A program made the translations under genes and the position numbers. The notes beneath the pieces were generated by a model. It did no database searches, was not told the DNA's origin, and saw nothing but the letters and a program-made list of their open reading frames with translations. From Alteribacter lacisalsi (GTDB lineage Bacteria; Bacillota; Bacilli; Bacillales; Salisediminibacteriaceae), in NCBI RefSeq assembly GCF_003226345.1, contig NZ_PDOF01000002.1, positions 186,001-250,000 on the forward strand: a DNA stretch of 64,000 nt. The letters run 5' to 3'. Numbering within the stretch: the first letter of the stretch is position 1; each line of letters opens with the position of its first letter. Of the stretch, positions 34,183 through 42,525 are shown piece after piece.

Positions 34183-34219
34183 AAAGAACCAGCCCTCCGC
34201 AACGGAGGGCTGGTTCTTT
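34183..34219. terminator. Bidirectional terminator between the two convergent hpa operons
   Basis: A 17-bp perfect stem: AAAGAACCAGCCCTCCG and its complement, loop of 3 nt, with T runs on both strands. Confidence 0.95.
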
Positions 34220-34227
34220 ATTTTGCG

Positions 34228-34617
34228 CTACTTGTAACGATGGTGGATGTTGTTTTTCTTGTACGTTCCGCCTTCACCGAACTCGTAAAGCTCAAGGCTG
34301 AGGGCGAGCCCCCGCCGGTCAAAGGCGGGGGATAGATAGCTGCTTACAACTTCGAACAGCTCGTCGCACGTTTCTTCCTTTACTGCCTGGGAGCGGCCGG
34401 CGGCAATTTTCACGGTCAGGTGAACAAAGGCATCCTCTTCGCCGGCTCCGTCTGCGACCAGGTAGTCGGTGAGGGCGATGGCACGGCTGCGTACACCTGC
34501 TATGGGGTAGACGTCGGGCCTGTCAGTGAATACCTTGTTTATTTTCCCGAGAAGGGCTTTGGGGTTGAATTCTTCAGGTGTCAGGTTGTCGGTGTATTCG
34601 ACGGTTATGTGCGGCAC
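34228..34617 (-). CDS. hpaF: 5-carboxymethyl-2-hydroxymuconate delta-isomerase
   Basis: 129 residues starting PHITVEYTDNL, so the catalytic N-terminal proline of the tautomerase superfamily follows the initiator. It isomerises the carboxymethyl-hydroxymuconate made by HpaE. GTG 34617 is the start, with AAAGGAGGCG placed inside the end of the deaminase gene; the longer frame to 34893 is only an overlap. Last gene of the minus-strand operon. Confidence 0.88.
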   Translation of the reverse strand: MPHITVEYTDNLTPEEFNPKALLGKINKVFTDRPDVYPIAGVRSRAIALTDYLVADGAGEEDAFVHLTVKIAAGRSQAVKEETCDELFEVVSSYLSPAFDRRGLALSLELYEFGEGGTYKKNNIHHRYK

Positions 34618-34619
34618 GG

Positions 34620-35123
34620 TCAGGCGCCTCCTTTTCTGTGATGGGGGTGGGTGCCGTTCAGGGCGAGCTCCGCTGCGTAGGGGGAGTATTTGCGCAGAAG
34701 GGCTTCGGATTCGCCGCGGCACACACCACCTTTGTATTGATGGATGCGGTCCCTTATGTAGGAGTTGGCATCGATAAAGGGCTTCATGTTCATGTATTTG
34801 TCGTCTGCGGCGAAGACAATGGAGTCGATGTTGGCCATTACGAGCGTCGTCAGGCACATGATGCACGGCTCGAGCGTGGTGTAGATGACGCACTCAGAGG
34901 CGTGCTTCATCAGATACGGGGCGCAGTTGTGCATGGCGTTGTTTTCAGCGTGGCTGATTTTGATGCCCGCCGTTTTCCGCATATTGCTGCCCCGGGCGAT
35001 GATGCGGCCGTTATGGACGATGACGGCCCCGATTGGCAGGTCGCCTCTCTGCCCCGCTTCTTTGGCTTCCTGGAGCGCTTCGGTCATAAAATATTCGTGA
35101 TCGAGGCGGCCGTTATTTTTCAC
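34620..35123 (-). CDS. Nucleoside/guanine deaminase-like protein within the hpa operon
   Basis: 167 residues of the cytidine/deoxycytidylate deaminase superfamily: the zinc motif is SHAENNAMHN and TLEPCIMCLTTLV, with both PCxxC cysteines intact, and GDLPIGAVIVHNGRII. It resembles guanine deaminase and tRNA-adenosine deaminase relatives. GTG 35123 overlaps the end of the hpaG2-like gene, and hpaF follows after 2 nt, so it is firmly embedded in the operon. No step of the known pathway needs a deaminase; its role here is unknown. Confidence 0.75.
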   Translation of the reverse strand: MKNNGRLDHEYFMTEALQEAKEAGQRGDLPIGAVIVHNGRIIARGSNMRKTAGIKISHAENNAMHNCAPYLMKHASECVIYTTLEPCIMCLTTLVMANIDSIVFAADDKYMNMKPFIDANSYIRDRIHQYKGGVCRGESEALLRKYSPYAAELALNGTHPHHRKGGA

Positions 35124-35877
35124 CTGCGGGCACGGCCTTTCCGGTAATCGTGCTTGTGAGGCGGCCGAGTCCTTCGATTTCTGTCACCACTTCATCACCC
35201 GGCTCGACGCTGACGGTGCCTTTCGGTGTGCCGGTGAGGATGATATCCCCTTCCCCGAGCGTCATGAAGCTGCTCAGGTACTCGATCAGGTGGGGGATGT
35301 CAAAGATCATGTTGGCGGTGGTGCCTTCCTGGGTGACTTCGCCGTTTACGTACGTGCGAAGTTTCAGGTTCATCGGGTCCGCTACGTCGGCTGCGTCCGT
35401 AAACCAGGGGCCTAGCGGGGTGCAGTAGTCCCGGTTTTTTACGCGCAGATTCGGACGGTAATAGTTTTCGAGCAGGTCGCGAAATGCATAATCGTTGGCG
35501 ATTGTGTACCCGGCGACCACATCGTAGGCATCCTCTTTTTTCACGTTTCGGGCGGTGCACCCGATGACGACGGCGAGCTCGCATTCGTAGTGCATGAAGG
35601 TGACACCGTAAGGCCGCTCGGATTCACCACGGTGCCCGACGAATGTGTTTGGTCCTTTTAGAAACACGAGCGGTTCCTCGGGGGCGTTGAATGCCAGTTC
35701 GCTCGCGTGGTCGGCATAGTTGAGACCTAGAGCGAACACGGTCCGGGGCTCAACAGGTGTGAGCCACTGTACGGCATCTTCTGCGACGACCCGGCCGTCC
35801 TGAAGGAGGAGGCGGCCGTCCGGTGCTTCGGTGGCTTCATGAATGGCGCCGGCGTATACGATTCTTGCTTTTTTCAT
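35113..35877 (-). CDS. hpaG2: OPET decarboxylase/HHDD isomerase, C-terminal-half homologue (FAH family)
   Basis: 254 residues with FALGLNYADHASELAFN, FMHYECELAVVIG (metal Glu residues), YRPNLRVKNRD and GDIILTGTPKGTVSVEPGDEV. It matches the second half of two-domain HpaG of Escherichia coli as I recall it. HpaG decarboxylates and isomerises the C8 intermediate. The start ATG overlaps the stop of the N-half gene. Confidence 0.88.
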   Translation of the reverse strand: MKKARIVYAGAIHEATEAPDGRLLLQDGRVVAEDAVQWLTPVEPRTVFALGLNYADHASELAFNAPEEPLVFLKGPNTFVGHRGESERPYGVTFMHYECELAVVIGCTARNVKKEDAYDVVAGYTIANDYAFRDLLENYYRPNLRVKNRDYCTPLGPWFTDAADVADPMNLKLRTYVNGEVTQEGTTANMIFDIPHLIEYLSSFMTLGEGDIILTGTPKGTVSVEPGDEVVTEIEGLGRLTSTITGKAVPAGEK

Positions 35878-36683
35878 CAGAGGTGACCTCCTTTCACGTT
35901 TACGAGCTCTTCTTCAGGGACGACGGCGTTTTCAAGAAAACCGACGCTTTCCACGTGGATGCGCACCTTGTCGCCAGCTTTGACGAGAGGAGGATCCTCG
36001 GCAACGCCGACGAGAAGGGTGTCGCCCTGGTTCAGAGTCATGAATTCGGTCACGTCCGTAATGAGCTGGGACACGTTTCTGACAAGGTTTTTCGTCGTGT
36101 TTTCCTGTACGAGACGGCCGTTGACCCAGCAGCGGATCGTCAGGTCATCGGGTGACTCGAGGGACTCTTTTTCCACGATCCACGGACCGATTGGACAAAA
36201 ACCGTCCCGGGATCGGTGTTTGACTGCCGGACGGAATACGCTGTCGTGGGGGGCGGTCACATCGTTGGCGACAGTGTAGCCGAGAACATAGTCGAGCGCT
36301 TCTTCTTTTTTGACCCTGGAAGCGGTGCGGCCGATCACAATCCCGAGGGTCGGGCCTGCCTGGAGCGTGTCGATGCCTTCGGGCAGAGGGACGGGCTGGC
36401 TGTGGCTCGTAAGCGTGTTGCGCGGTTTTATGTAGAGCACCGGTGCCTGAGGCGGCTTTTTGTACGGATCCTGGTAGACGGCTTCACCCATCCGGGCAAG
36501 TGCGCCTTTGAAATTGAGCAGTGTGCCGTACACGGTGCCGGAGACGACCGTGTCGTACTGCAGTTCTTCTGCGTTTCGCTGTATGCCTTGGTACATGAGA
36601 CTTGCGCCGGTCGAATCAACGGACGCCTCGAGGGCTGTTTCCCGGCCGGCGAGCCTGACTCTTACTTTCTGCATCGCTGACAC
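35877..36683 (-). CDS. hpaG1: OPET decarboxylase/HHDD isomerase, N-terminal-half homologue (FAH family)
   Basis: 268 residues matching the first half of HpaG: YIKPRNTLTSHSQPVPLPEG, GPTLGIVIGRTASRVKKEEA, YRPAVKHRSRDGFCPIGPW style motifs (FRPAVKHRSRDGF here). First gene of the minus-strand operon; AAAGGAGTG precedes the ATG. The two separate genes together should make one functional enzyme. Confidence 0.85.
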   Translation of the reverse strand: MSAMQKVRVRLAGRETALEASVDSTGASLMYQGIQRNAEELQYDTVVSGTVYGTLLNFKGALARMGEAVYQDPYKKPPQAPVLYIKPRNTLTSHSQPVPLPEGIDTLQAGPTLGIVIGRTASRVKKEEALDYVLGYTVANDVTAPHDSVFRPAVKHRSRDGFCPIGPWIVEKESLESPDDLTIRCWVNGRLVQENTTKNLVRNVSQLITDVTEFMTLNQGDTLLVGVAEDPPLVKAGDKVRIHVESVGFLENAVVPEEELVNVKGGHL

Positions 36684-36741
36684 TCCTTTTTATCTGAATG
36701 TTCACGCTTTTATTGTAACATGATTTGCCAGTGCGCACCTT

Positions 36742-36770
36742 TTGTGACTATTGGCGAAAGTTGTTATACT
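36742..36770 (+). promoter_or_regulatory. Promoter of the nitroreductase gene
   Basis: TTGTGA at 36742-36747, 17 nt, TATACT at 36765-36770. The hpaG1 promoter must lie in the same 170-nt gap on the other strand, but I cannot assign it. Confidence 0.6.
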
Positions 36771-36854
36771 CTAAAACTGTAGGTAATAGTGAACGAGGCG
36801 CGGGGCCAGGGCTTCGCGTGGCAGAATATACAGTACAGAGGAGAGTCGGCATTT

Positions 36855-37496
36855 ATGGCAATGACAGCACATCCGGAAGATCTTGGTCTGTTTCAGACGA
36901 TTAACGAGCGCCACTCGGTGCGTAAATATGACCCGGGGGCAGAGATGCCCGAGGAAGACCTGAATGCGATCCTTGAAGCGGCAACAAAAGCGCCGTCCTC
37001 ATGGAACCTTCAGCACTGGAAGTTTCTCGTCATTGACGATGAGGCAAAAAAGAAAGAACTGCTTCCGATCGCTTATAACCAGCAGCAGGTAGTGGACAGC
37101 TCGGCCGTCATCGCCGTTCTTGGCGATCTAAATGCGAATGAAAATGCAGCGGACGTCTACCAGGGCGCCGTGGACAACGGTTTTATGACCGAGCAGATCC
37201 GCGACACCCTTGTAGGCCAGATTAACAAAGCGTACGAGGGAGACACACCATTCCCTCGTGACGAAGCGGTTCTGAATGCGTCCCTTGCTTCAATGAACCT
37301 GATGCTTGCAGCAAAAGCGCTTGGATACGACACGTGCCCGATGGGCGGCTTTCAGCGCGGCAAGCTCATGGAGCAGTTTAACGTACCGGACCGGTATGTG
37401 CCGGTCATGCTTCTGACGGTTGGAAAAGCTGCCAAGCCTGCGCATCAGTCCGCACGGTATGAGCTTGATAAAGTGGTTGTGAAGAATAGTTTTTAA
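36855..37496 (+). CDS. NAD(P)H nitroreductase family protein
   Basis: 213 residues of the FMN-dependent nitroreductase fold: INERHSVRKYDPG (FMN-phosphate contact), AATKAPSSWNLQHWKFLVI and a C-terminal MLLTVGKAAKPAH. Close to Bacillus YodC/YfkO-type enzymes; physiological substrate unknown. ATG 36855 follows GAGGAGAG by 8 nt; the GTG at 36789 lacks a site. Confidence 0.85.
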   Translation: MAMTAHPEDLGLFQTINERHSVRKYDPGAEMPEEDLNAILEAATKAPSSWNLQHWKFLVIDDEAKKKELLPIAYNQQQVVDSSAVIAVLGDLNANENAADVYQGAVDNGFMTEQIRDTLVGQINKAYEGDTPFPRDEAVLNASLASMNLMLAAKALGYDTCPMGGFQRGKLMEQFNVPDRYVPVMLLTVGKAAKPAHQSARYELDKVVVKNSF

Positions 37497-37512
37497 AGAA
37501 TGTTTGTGAGAG

Positions 37513-37539
37513 CCGGTTCCCGAGGGGGGCCGGTTTTTT
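37513..37539 (+). terminator. Terminator of the nitroreductase gene
   Basis: CCGGTTCCC pairs (two G-T wobbles) with GGGGGGCCGG around CGA, followed by TTTTTT. Confidence 0.75.
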
Positions 37540-37652
37540 CTATTGCGCGCGGAGGAGATCGGGGGTCCGGGCGGAATGGATGGCGGGATAACCTGTGAGA
37601 CCAATGGGGAACCCTAGAGTAAAATCCCGCGTGTAAGAAGTGAGTTGAGACT

Positions 37653-38615
37653 ATGCTGAGCTATATTCTGATTGTGGCAGGCTTTCTTCTGCTGATTAAA
37701 GGCGCCGGCTATTTTGTGGACGGGGCGTCCAATATTGCTGTGCTGCTGAAAGTTTCCCCCCTTGTGATCGGCCTTACGATCATGGCGTTCGGTACAGGTG
37801 CCCCTGAAGCTACGGTGAGTATTGTGGCGGCACTAAAGGGAAGCGCAGACGTGGCGGTTGGTAACGTCGTTGGAAGCAATTTGATTAACGTGACGATGGT
37901 CGTCGGTCTGACGGCGGTAATTGCGCCGATTACAGTCAAAAATGACACTATCCGCAAGGAAATTCCATTCGCTCTGCTCGCTTCAGTGGCACTGCTTATT
38001 TTTATCAGCGATCCGTATCTTGAAGGGGCAGTGGAGACGTTTATATCAAGAGGTGAAGGCATCACGCTGCTCCTGTTTTTTGTGGTGTTTATGTATTACA
38101 TTCTTGAAGCGGCCCGCCATAACCGGGATCAGTCCTACGGGCCGCCGCCAAATGATACGTCTGCCTCCGGCTGGACAAAGCAGATTCTCCTGACTGCGGG
38201 AGGGCTTGCTGCGATCATTTTCGGCGGGGAGCTGGTAGTGAGAAATGCGCTGGAAATCGCTTATCGTTTCGGCATCAGTGAGACGCTTGCCGGCCTGACG
38301 ATTGTGGCGATCGGTACGGCCCTTCCGGAATTCGCCACGTGTATTGCTGCGGCCCTGAAGGGAAAAAGTGAAATTGCCATAGGGAATATTATTGGAAGCA
38401 ACATTTTTAATACTTTTTTTGTTATCGGCCTTTCTGCTCTCATCCTGCCGCTTCAGGTGGATCCCCGTCTTATTTTTGACGTGATTGTCATGACGGTGAT
38501 GACGGTCGTGCTGCTTATTTTCTCTAGGACAAATTATGCTGTCGGAAAGTACGAAGGGTCTATTCTTTCGGTGATTTATCTTGCCTACCTGATTTTTATT
38601 ATTTTCCGGAACTGA
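37653..38615 (+). CDS. CaCA-family cation:sodium (or proton) exchanger, YrbG type
   Basis: 320 residues with about ten membrane helices and the two inverted alpha repeats of the calcium:cation antiporter family: VIGLTIMAFGTGAPEATVSIVA with GNVVGSNLINV, and GLTIVAIGTALPEFATCIAAAL with GNIIGSNIFNT (each quoted in part). It most likely exports Ca2+ against Na+ or H+. Fits a saline habitat but is not diagnostic. Confidence 0.88.
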   Translation: MLSYILIVAGFLLLIKGAGYFVDGASNIAVLLKVSPLVIGLTIMAFGTGAPEATVSIVAALKGSADVAVGNVVGSNLINVTMVVGLTAVIAPITVKNDTIRKEIPFALLASVALLIFISDPYLEGAVETFISRGEGITLLLFFVVFMYYILEAARHNRDQSYGPPPNDTSASGWTKQILLTAGGLAAIIFGGELVVRNALEIAYRFGISETLAGLTIVAIGTALPEFATCIAAALKGKSEIAIGNIIGSNIFNTFFVIGLSALILPLQVDPRLIFDVIVMTVMTVVLLIFSRTNYAVGKYEGSILSVIYLAYLIFIIFRN

Positions 38616-38724
38616 AGAGTCTGCTTATGAATGGTATCCAGAGAGAGGGACTGGGAAAAGGTTTGAAAAAACCCGCAGAGGGTATCGTGAACCGTATAGT
38701 GACACTACATGGAGGTGTACGATT

Positions 38725-39021
38725 ATGGCGCGACCAGTTGTCGCAGTAATGGACTCGATGGATCAGAAAGACGATGTATTCGGGGAACTTCTCCGCGATA
38801 AAGGCTATAAAGAGAATGATATAAAGATTATTTCGCAGGATGACGAGGAGGCGAAGCACTACACCCGCTACTTTGAGCAGGGGAACTTCGTCGTTACAGT
38901 GGATGTGGAAAAGGACATTGGCCAAAAACACAAAACCGATCCGGGCGAGAATTTACGCAAAGCGGATCCTCTTGCCCGTCAGGAACATCCGCCTCATCAC
39001 CATATGAAGCGGGGACTGTAA
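38725..39021 (+). CDS. Small stress-type protein, weakly YflT-like
   Basis: 98 residues, very hydrophilic: an N-terminal part VVAVMDSMDQKDDVFGELLRDKGY with a following GNFVVTVDVEKD strand that loosely recalls the general-stress YflT/GSP17M domain, and a His-rich end (HPPHHHMK). Assignment is weak. GGAGGTG precedes the ATG, and a strong terminator follows. Confidence 0.5.
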   Translation: MARPVVAVMDSMDQKDDVFGELLRDKGYKENDIKIISQDDEEAKHYTRYFEQGNFVVTVDVEKDIGQKHKTDPGENLRKADPLARQEHPPHHHMKRGL

Positions 39022-39035
39022 CGGAAAACGCAGAA

Positions 39036-39066
39036 CCGCCCTCCCGAAAAGGGAGGGCGGCTTTTT
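39036..39066 (+). terminator. Terminator of the gene at 38725
   Basis: CCGCCCTCCC pairs with GGGAGGGCGG around GAAAA, followed by CTTTTTC. Confidence 0.85.
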
Positions 39067-39080
39067 CATGTGTATTGTTT

Positions 39081-39620
39081 TTAATCGTCATATTCCCACT
39101 CGAGCGACTCATCGGCACCCATGTCATCAAGTGTCTGGAGATGATCTCGACCGGAGTCGCGCACATGACTCATGCCCACACAGGATTCCCCTGCAAAAAA
39201 GGAAGTGGAGTTTAAGCGGGTACTTATATGTACATAATATTCACGATCATCGTGGCAGTTCCCGCTTCTAAGCCGCAGCCCTTCGAAATCATCGAGCACC
39301 TGGTGCATGACGTTCTCATCCTCAAGTGTCAGCCTCGCCCGGCCCTGATAACTGCCATCTTCGTCATAAAAGTTCTGTTCGACCGTCATGTTCCTGAAGT
39401 TTTCCAAGTCCTCGAGCTGATCTGAAAATGCCTTATCAAATGTTGTATGCTGGGTCCACACGTGAACCAGGCCAAAAGCAATGGTCACGGTGGAAAGTGA
39501 CGCCGCAAAGGCTCCGCCGGTTTTCATAAACCGCATAAAGATCAGCGTGAGTCCTGTAACAACAGCCGCAAACGCCACCACCCAGAACAAAATCTCCAAT
39601 AAGCCAATAATAATTGTCAT
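39081..39620 (-). CDS. Membrane protein with acidic extracytoplasmic part, unknown function
   Basis: About 179 residues: two N-terminal hydrophobic helices (IIIGLLEILFWVVAFAAVVTG, AFAASLSTVTIAFGLVHVW, in part) and an acidic C-terminal domain ending EWEYDD. The start at 39620 follows GTTGAGGACA; the open frame reaches further upstream. No family is recognised. Confidence 0.55.
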   Translation of the reverse strand: MTIIIGLLEILFWVVAFAAVVTGLTLIFMRFMKTGGAFAASLSTVTIAFGLVHVWTQHTTFDKAFSDQLEDLENFRNMTVEQNFYDEDGSYQGRARLTLEDENVMHQVLDDFEGLRLRSGNCHDDREYYVHISTRLNSTSFFAGESCVGMSHVRDSGRDHLQTLDDMGADESLEWEYDD

Positions 39621-39782
39621 TGCTGTGTCCTCAACTCCCCCATCAAATCTACTGCTACAAAGGTACCATAACCAGTGATGGAAGGTAAACAATTCCAATT
39701 ATTGCGAAAGGCTTTCTGCGGACAAGTTGGCCTTCTTTATAGTAGACTCATAGACAGACAAACAGCAGGAAAGGAAATACAT

Positions 39783-40520
39783 ATGATCCTCGAAATCCTC
39801 TTTTTATTTGCGATTGTCCTCGTCGGGGGCTTCGTCCAGGGCGTAAGCGGCTTCGGACTCGGACTTGTTGTGATGGGCTTTCTGCCCTTTCTTTTTACGG
39901 TAAAAGAAAGCGCGCTCCTCGTCATGGTGCTTCTTCTGGCGGCGTCTTTGAGCGTGCTCGTCCGGACATGGCGTCACGTGGAACTGAAAGCACTCGCCGG
40001 AATCGGCGCTGCCGCACTCGCCGGACGGGTGGCAGCCTTTTTTGTGCTCACCAGTTACGGTGACCTTGATGTGATGCGTCTCTGGCTCGGCCTGTTCCTG
40101 ATCGCTATGGTCACCTATATGTTCATCAGCAGCAGACGGAAAACAAAGCCTGATGCCAGACCCGGCCCTGCCCTCACGATTGGACTTGGCACAGCAGGCG
40201 GTTTTATCGGGGGTGTGTTTGCTGTCGGCGGGCCGTTTTTCGTATTCTATTTTCTGATGCTTTACAAAGACAAATTTAAATACAACGCCAACATGCAGGC
40301 TGTGGTTGTAGTCACCTGTATTTTTTCCCTCGTGCTCCACGGAGCGGGGGGCGATTTTGATGCTTCGTTCACCTACTACGTGGCTGCAGGCATCCTTGCT
40401 ACGCTCATCGGAACCGGCCTCGGGCTCAAGTGGTTTGAAAAGCTCTCGAATGAGCGGATCCGCACCTTTGCCATGGTGCTCGTTCTGATTGCAGGCATCA
40501 ATCTGATTGTGCTTGGATAA
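39783..40520 (+). CDS. TauE/SafE-family permease
   Basis: 245 residues, about seven to eight hydrophobic helices: FAIVLVGGFVQGVSGFGLGL at the N-terminus and GTAGGFIGGVFAVGGPFFVFYF at the middle are the two repeats of the TauE/SafE (sulfite exporter) family. Substrate could be sulfite, sulfoacetate or another organic anion. ATG 39783 follows AGGAAAGG; the open frame to 39675 has no ribosome site. Confidence 0.82.
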   Translation: MILEILFLFAIVLVGGFVQGVSGFGLGLVVMGFLPFLFTVKESALLVMVLLLAASLSVLVRTWRHVELKALAGIGAAALAGRVAAFFVLTSYGDLDVMRLWLGLFLIAMVTYMFISSRRKTKPDARPGPALTIGLGTAGGFIGGVFAVGGPFFVFYFLMLYKDKFKYNANMQAVVVVTCIFSLVLHGAGGDFDASFTYYVAAGILATLIGTGLGLKWFEKLSNERIRTFAMVLVLIAGINLIVLG

Positions 40521-40550
40521 AAAAAGACACCCTTATGAGTGTCTTTTTTT
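40521..40550. terminator. Bidirectional terminator
   Basis: AAAAAGACAC pairs with GTGTCTTTTT around CCTTATGA, with T runs on both strands. Confidence 0.85.
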
Positions 40551-40561
40551 CTGATCCGTGT

Positions 40562-41059
40562 TTACCTTTGAAAGGTGATTTTCCCTGTCTCAGCCAGCTC
40601 TTTCAGTCCTGTGAACATGAGGGTCCAGCCGTGCTCCGTTTGGTCGTAATGGTCCGAAAGTGCTTTTTCAATCTCCTCTTCCGTCCAGGTGCGGCCGTGA
40701 GGAACTATGATTTCCTGAGTAAAAGACATTTCGCATCGTTTTGTATCCCCCGTGAATGCTACGGTAATTGTATCCTCGGATTCACTGAACTGCGGCATTT
40801 TGAACGTGAACACGATCATATCCGGTCTGTCGATCCTGAGGTACTCCCCGATGGCGCGGTAATCCTTCCCGTTCCGGTGGTCGATGATTTCCCACGTGCC
40901 GCCGGGTCGCGGGTCATTCGCGGCCACTTTATTGGTGCCTTCAATGGTAAATAACCACTTGCGCATCATGTCCGGGTCCAGCCAGGCATCAAAGACCCGT
41001 TCAGGAGAAGCATCGAATTGTCTTTTCATTGTTAAAGTGATGACTGAAGATGTTTCCAT
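40562..41059 (-). CDS. AHSA1/SRPBCC-domain protein
   Basis: 165 residues of the activator-of-Hsp90-homologue/START-like fold: LTMKRQFDASPERVFDAW, MMRKWLF, GGTWEIIDHRNGKDY and a C-terminal HGWTLMFTGLKELAE. Such small proteins bind hydrophobic ligands; the ligand is unknown. It overlaps nothing and has its own gap upstream. Confidence 0.82.
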   Translation of the reverse strand: METSSVITLTMKRQFDASPERVFDAWLDPDMMRKWLFTIEGTNKVAANDPRPGGTWEIIDHRNGKDYRAIGEYLRIDRPDMIVFTFKMPQFSESEDTITVAFTGDTKRCEMSFTQEIIVPHGRTWTEEEIEKALSDHYDQTEHGWTLMFTGLKELAETGKITFQR

Positions 41060-41550
41060 AGCGTAAACTCCTCTGAAAATAGTGCCTTACTTTTCCTGAC
41101 CGTTGTTTCCTTTTATTTTCAGCAAGTCAAACGTAGAATATACTCCGGCTCCTCGCGTAATCCGGGATGAGGTGAGGGTCAGCAGGATTATGCAATTATG
41201 CTCAGGATTGTGTAATGCCCCTTCAAAATTACGCAATTCCCCTCAGGTTTATGTAATCGCCAAACTTCATCCCGTTTGCAGCCCAGCTAACAACACGATC
41301 CCCCCATAAGTCCTATATCTGAACCCGCTCTCAAACCTTCACATCATCATGCTCCAGCGGTTTTGCCACCTCGTTCCTCGATTGCAAAATTACTGGAAAA
41401 TCAGGGCATGACGGACGATATTTGTGTAAAGGCATGATATGATAGTCATAGATTTGTATGTTTGCAAGGTGAATTTCGTGAATATTGGAACAGCTTGCGC
41501 CGGCATGACAGGCGCTTCTTAATAGACTTGAAACCAGGAGGCAGACACCA
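41060..41550. other. Intergenic region upstream of the moxR operon
   Basis: It holds the repeat described at 41183-41261 and no credible gene. A TATGAT at about 41440 could be part of the moxR promoter, but no good -35 was found. GGAGG immediately precedes the moxR start. Confidence 0.4.
41183..41261. repeat. Degenerate 20-21-bp tandem repeat, CAGGATTATGTAAT family
   Basis: Units start at 41183, 41203, 41224 and 41244 (20, 21, 20 nt). Each reads roughly CAGGATTATGCAAT followed by six variable bases. Confidence 0.75.
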
Positions 41551-42525
41551 ATGGAAAAACGCAGACCCGAATCAACGGTCACACAGCCATTTGCTGAAAA
41601 GATTATCAGTAACGTGGAGAAAGTGGTTGTCGGAAAACGAAGCGAAATCGAGCTCAGCCTGATTGCGATGCTGAGCGGGGGACACGTGCTGCTCGAAGAC
41701 GTGCCAGGTGTGGGGAAGACGATGATGGTCCGTGCGATCGCCAAATCACTCGGTGCTGATTTTAAACGGATTCAGTTCACACCGGATCTGCTTCCATCGG
41801 ATGTGACCGGAGTAAGTGTGTTTAACCAGCAGACGATGGACTTTGTGTTCCGTAAGGGGCCGATTATGTCCAATATTGTTCTGGCCGATGAGATTAACCG
41901 GACCTCGCCGAAAACTCAGGCAGCCCTGCTTGAAGCCCTTGAAGAAGGCAGCGTCACAACAGACGGGGAGACCCGTGAGCTGAAGCGGCCGTTTTTTGTA
42001 ATGGCCACCCAGAATCCGATCGAGTACGGCGGCACGTATCCGCTACCGGAAGCGCAGCTCGACCGCTTTCTTTTCAAATTTAAAATCGGCTACCCGTCGA
42101 AAAGAGAAGAGCTGGAAGTGCTGAACCGGGTGGAAAAGCGCCATCCGATCGAGGACCTTAAAGAGGTGCTTTCTCTTGATGAACTCCTGAATATGCAGGA
42201 GGAAGTGCTTGATGTGTATGTGGATGAGACCGTGAAAACCTACATTATCAATCTTGTAACGAATACGAGAAAGCACCATGCGGTTTATCTTGGTGCCAGC
42301 CCGCGTGCATCGATTGCCCTGATGAAAGCCGGCCAGGCCTATGCCTACATGCAGGGGCGAGATTACGTTGTGCCGGATGATGTGAAGTTCCTGGCTCCGT
42401 ATGCACTTGGTCACCGGGTTCTTCTGAATTCAGATGCGAAGCTGTCGAATCTGACGAACGAAAGAGTCATTAAGGACATCGTGGAGCAGGTAACCGTACC
42501 GGTAAAAAAGGAAGCTCTTAAATAA
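41551..42525 (+). CDS. yeaC: MoxR-family AAA+ ATPase
   Basis: 324 residues: Walker A in EDVPGVGKTMMV (about 50-60), Walker B in VLADEINRTSPKTQ, and sensor MATQNPIEYGGTYPL. MoxR ATPases act as chaperones for proteins with von Willebrand-type metal sites. Followed by DUF58 and transglutaminase genes in the same order as Bacillus yeaC-yeaD-yebA upstream of guaA. GGAGGCAGAC precedes the ATG. Confidence 0.9.
   Translation: MEKRRPESTVTQPFAEKIISNVEKVVVGKRSEIELSLIAMLSGGHVLLEDVPGVGKTMMVRAIAKSLGADFKRIQFTPDLLPSDVTGVSVFNQQTMDFVFRKGPIMSNIVLADEINRTSPKTQAALLEALEEGSVTTDGETRELKRPFFVMATQNPIEYGGTYPLPEAQLDRFLFKFKIGYPSKREELEVLNRVEKRHPIEDLKEVLSLDELLNMQEEVLDVYVDETVKTYIINLVTNTRKHHAVYLGASPRASIALMKAGQAYAYMQGRDYVVPDDVKFLAPYALGHRVLLNSDAKLSNLTNERVIKDIVEQVTVPVKKEALK

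Noticed and set aside
34228-34893. 221-residue version of HpaF
   Set aside because: The extra N-terminal part is an out-of-frame reading of the deaminase gene. The catalytic proline must follow the initiator, which fixes the start at 34617.
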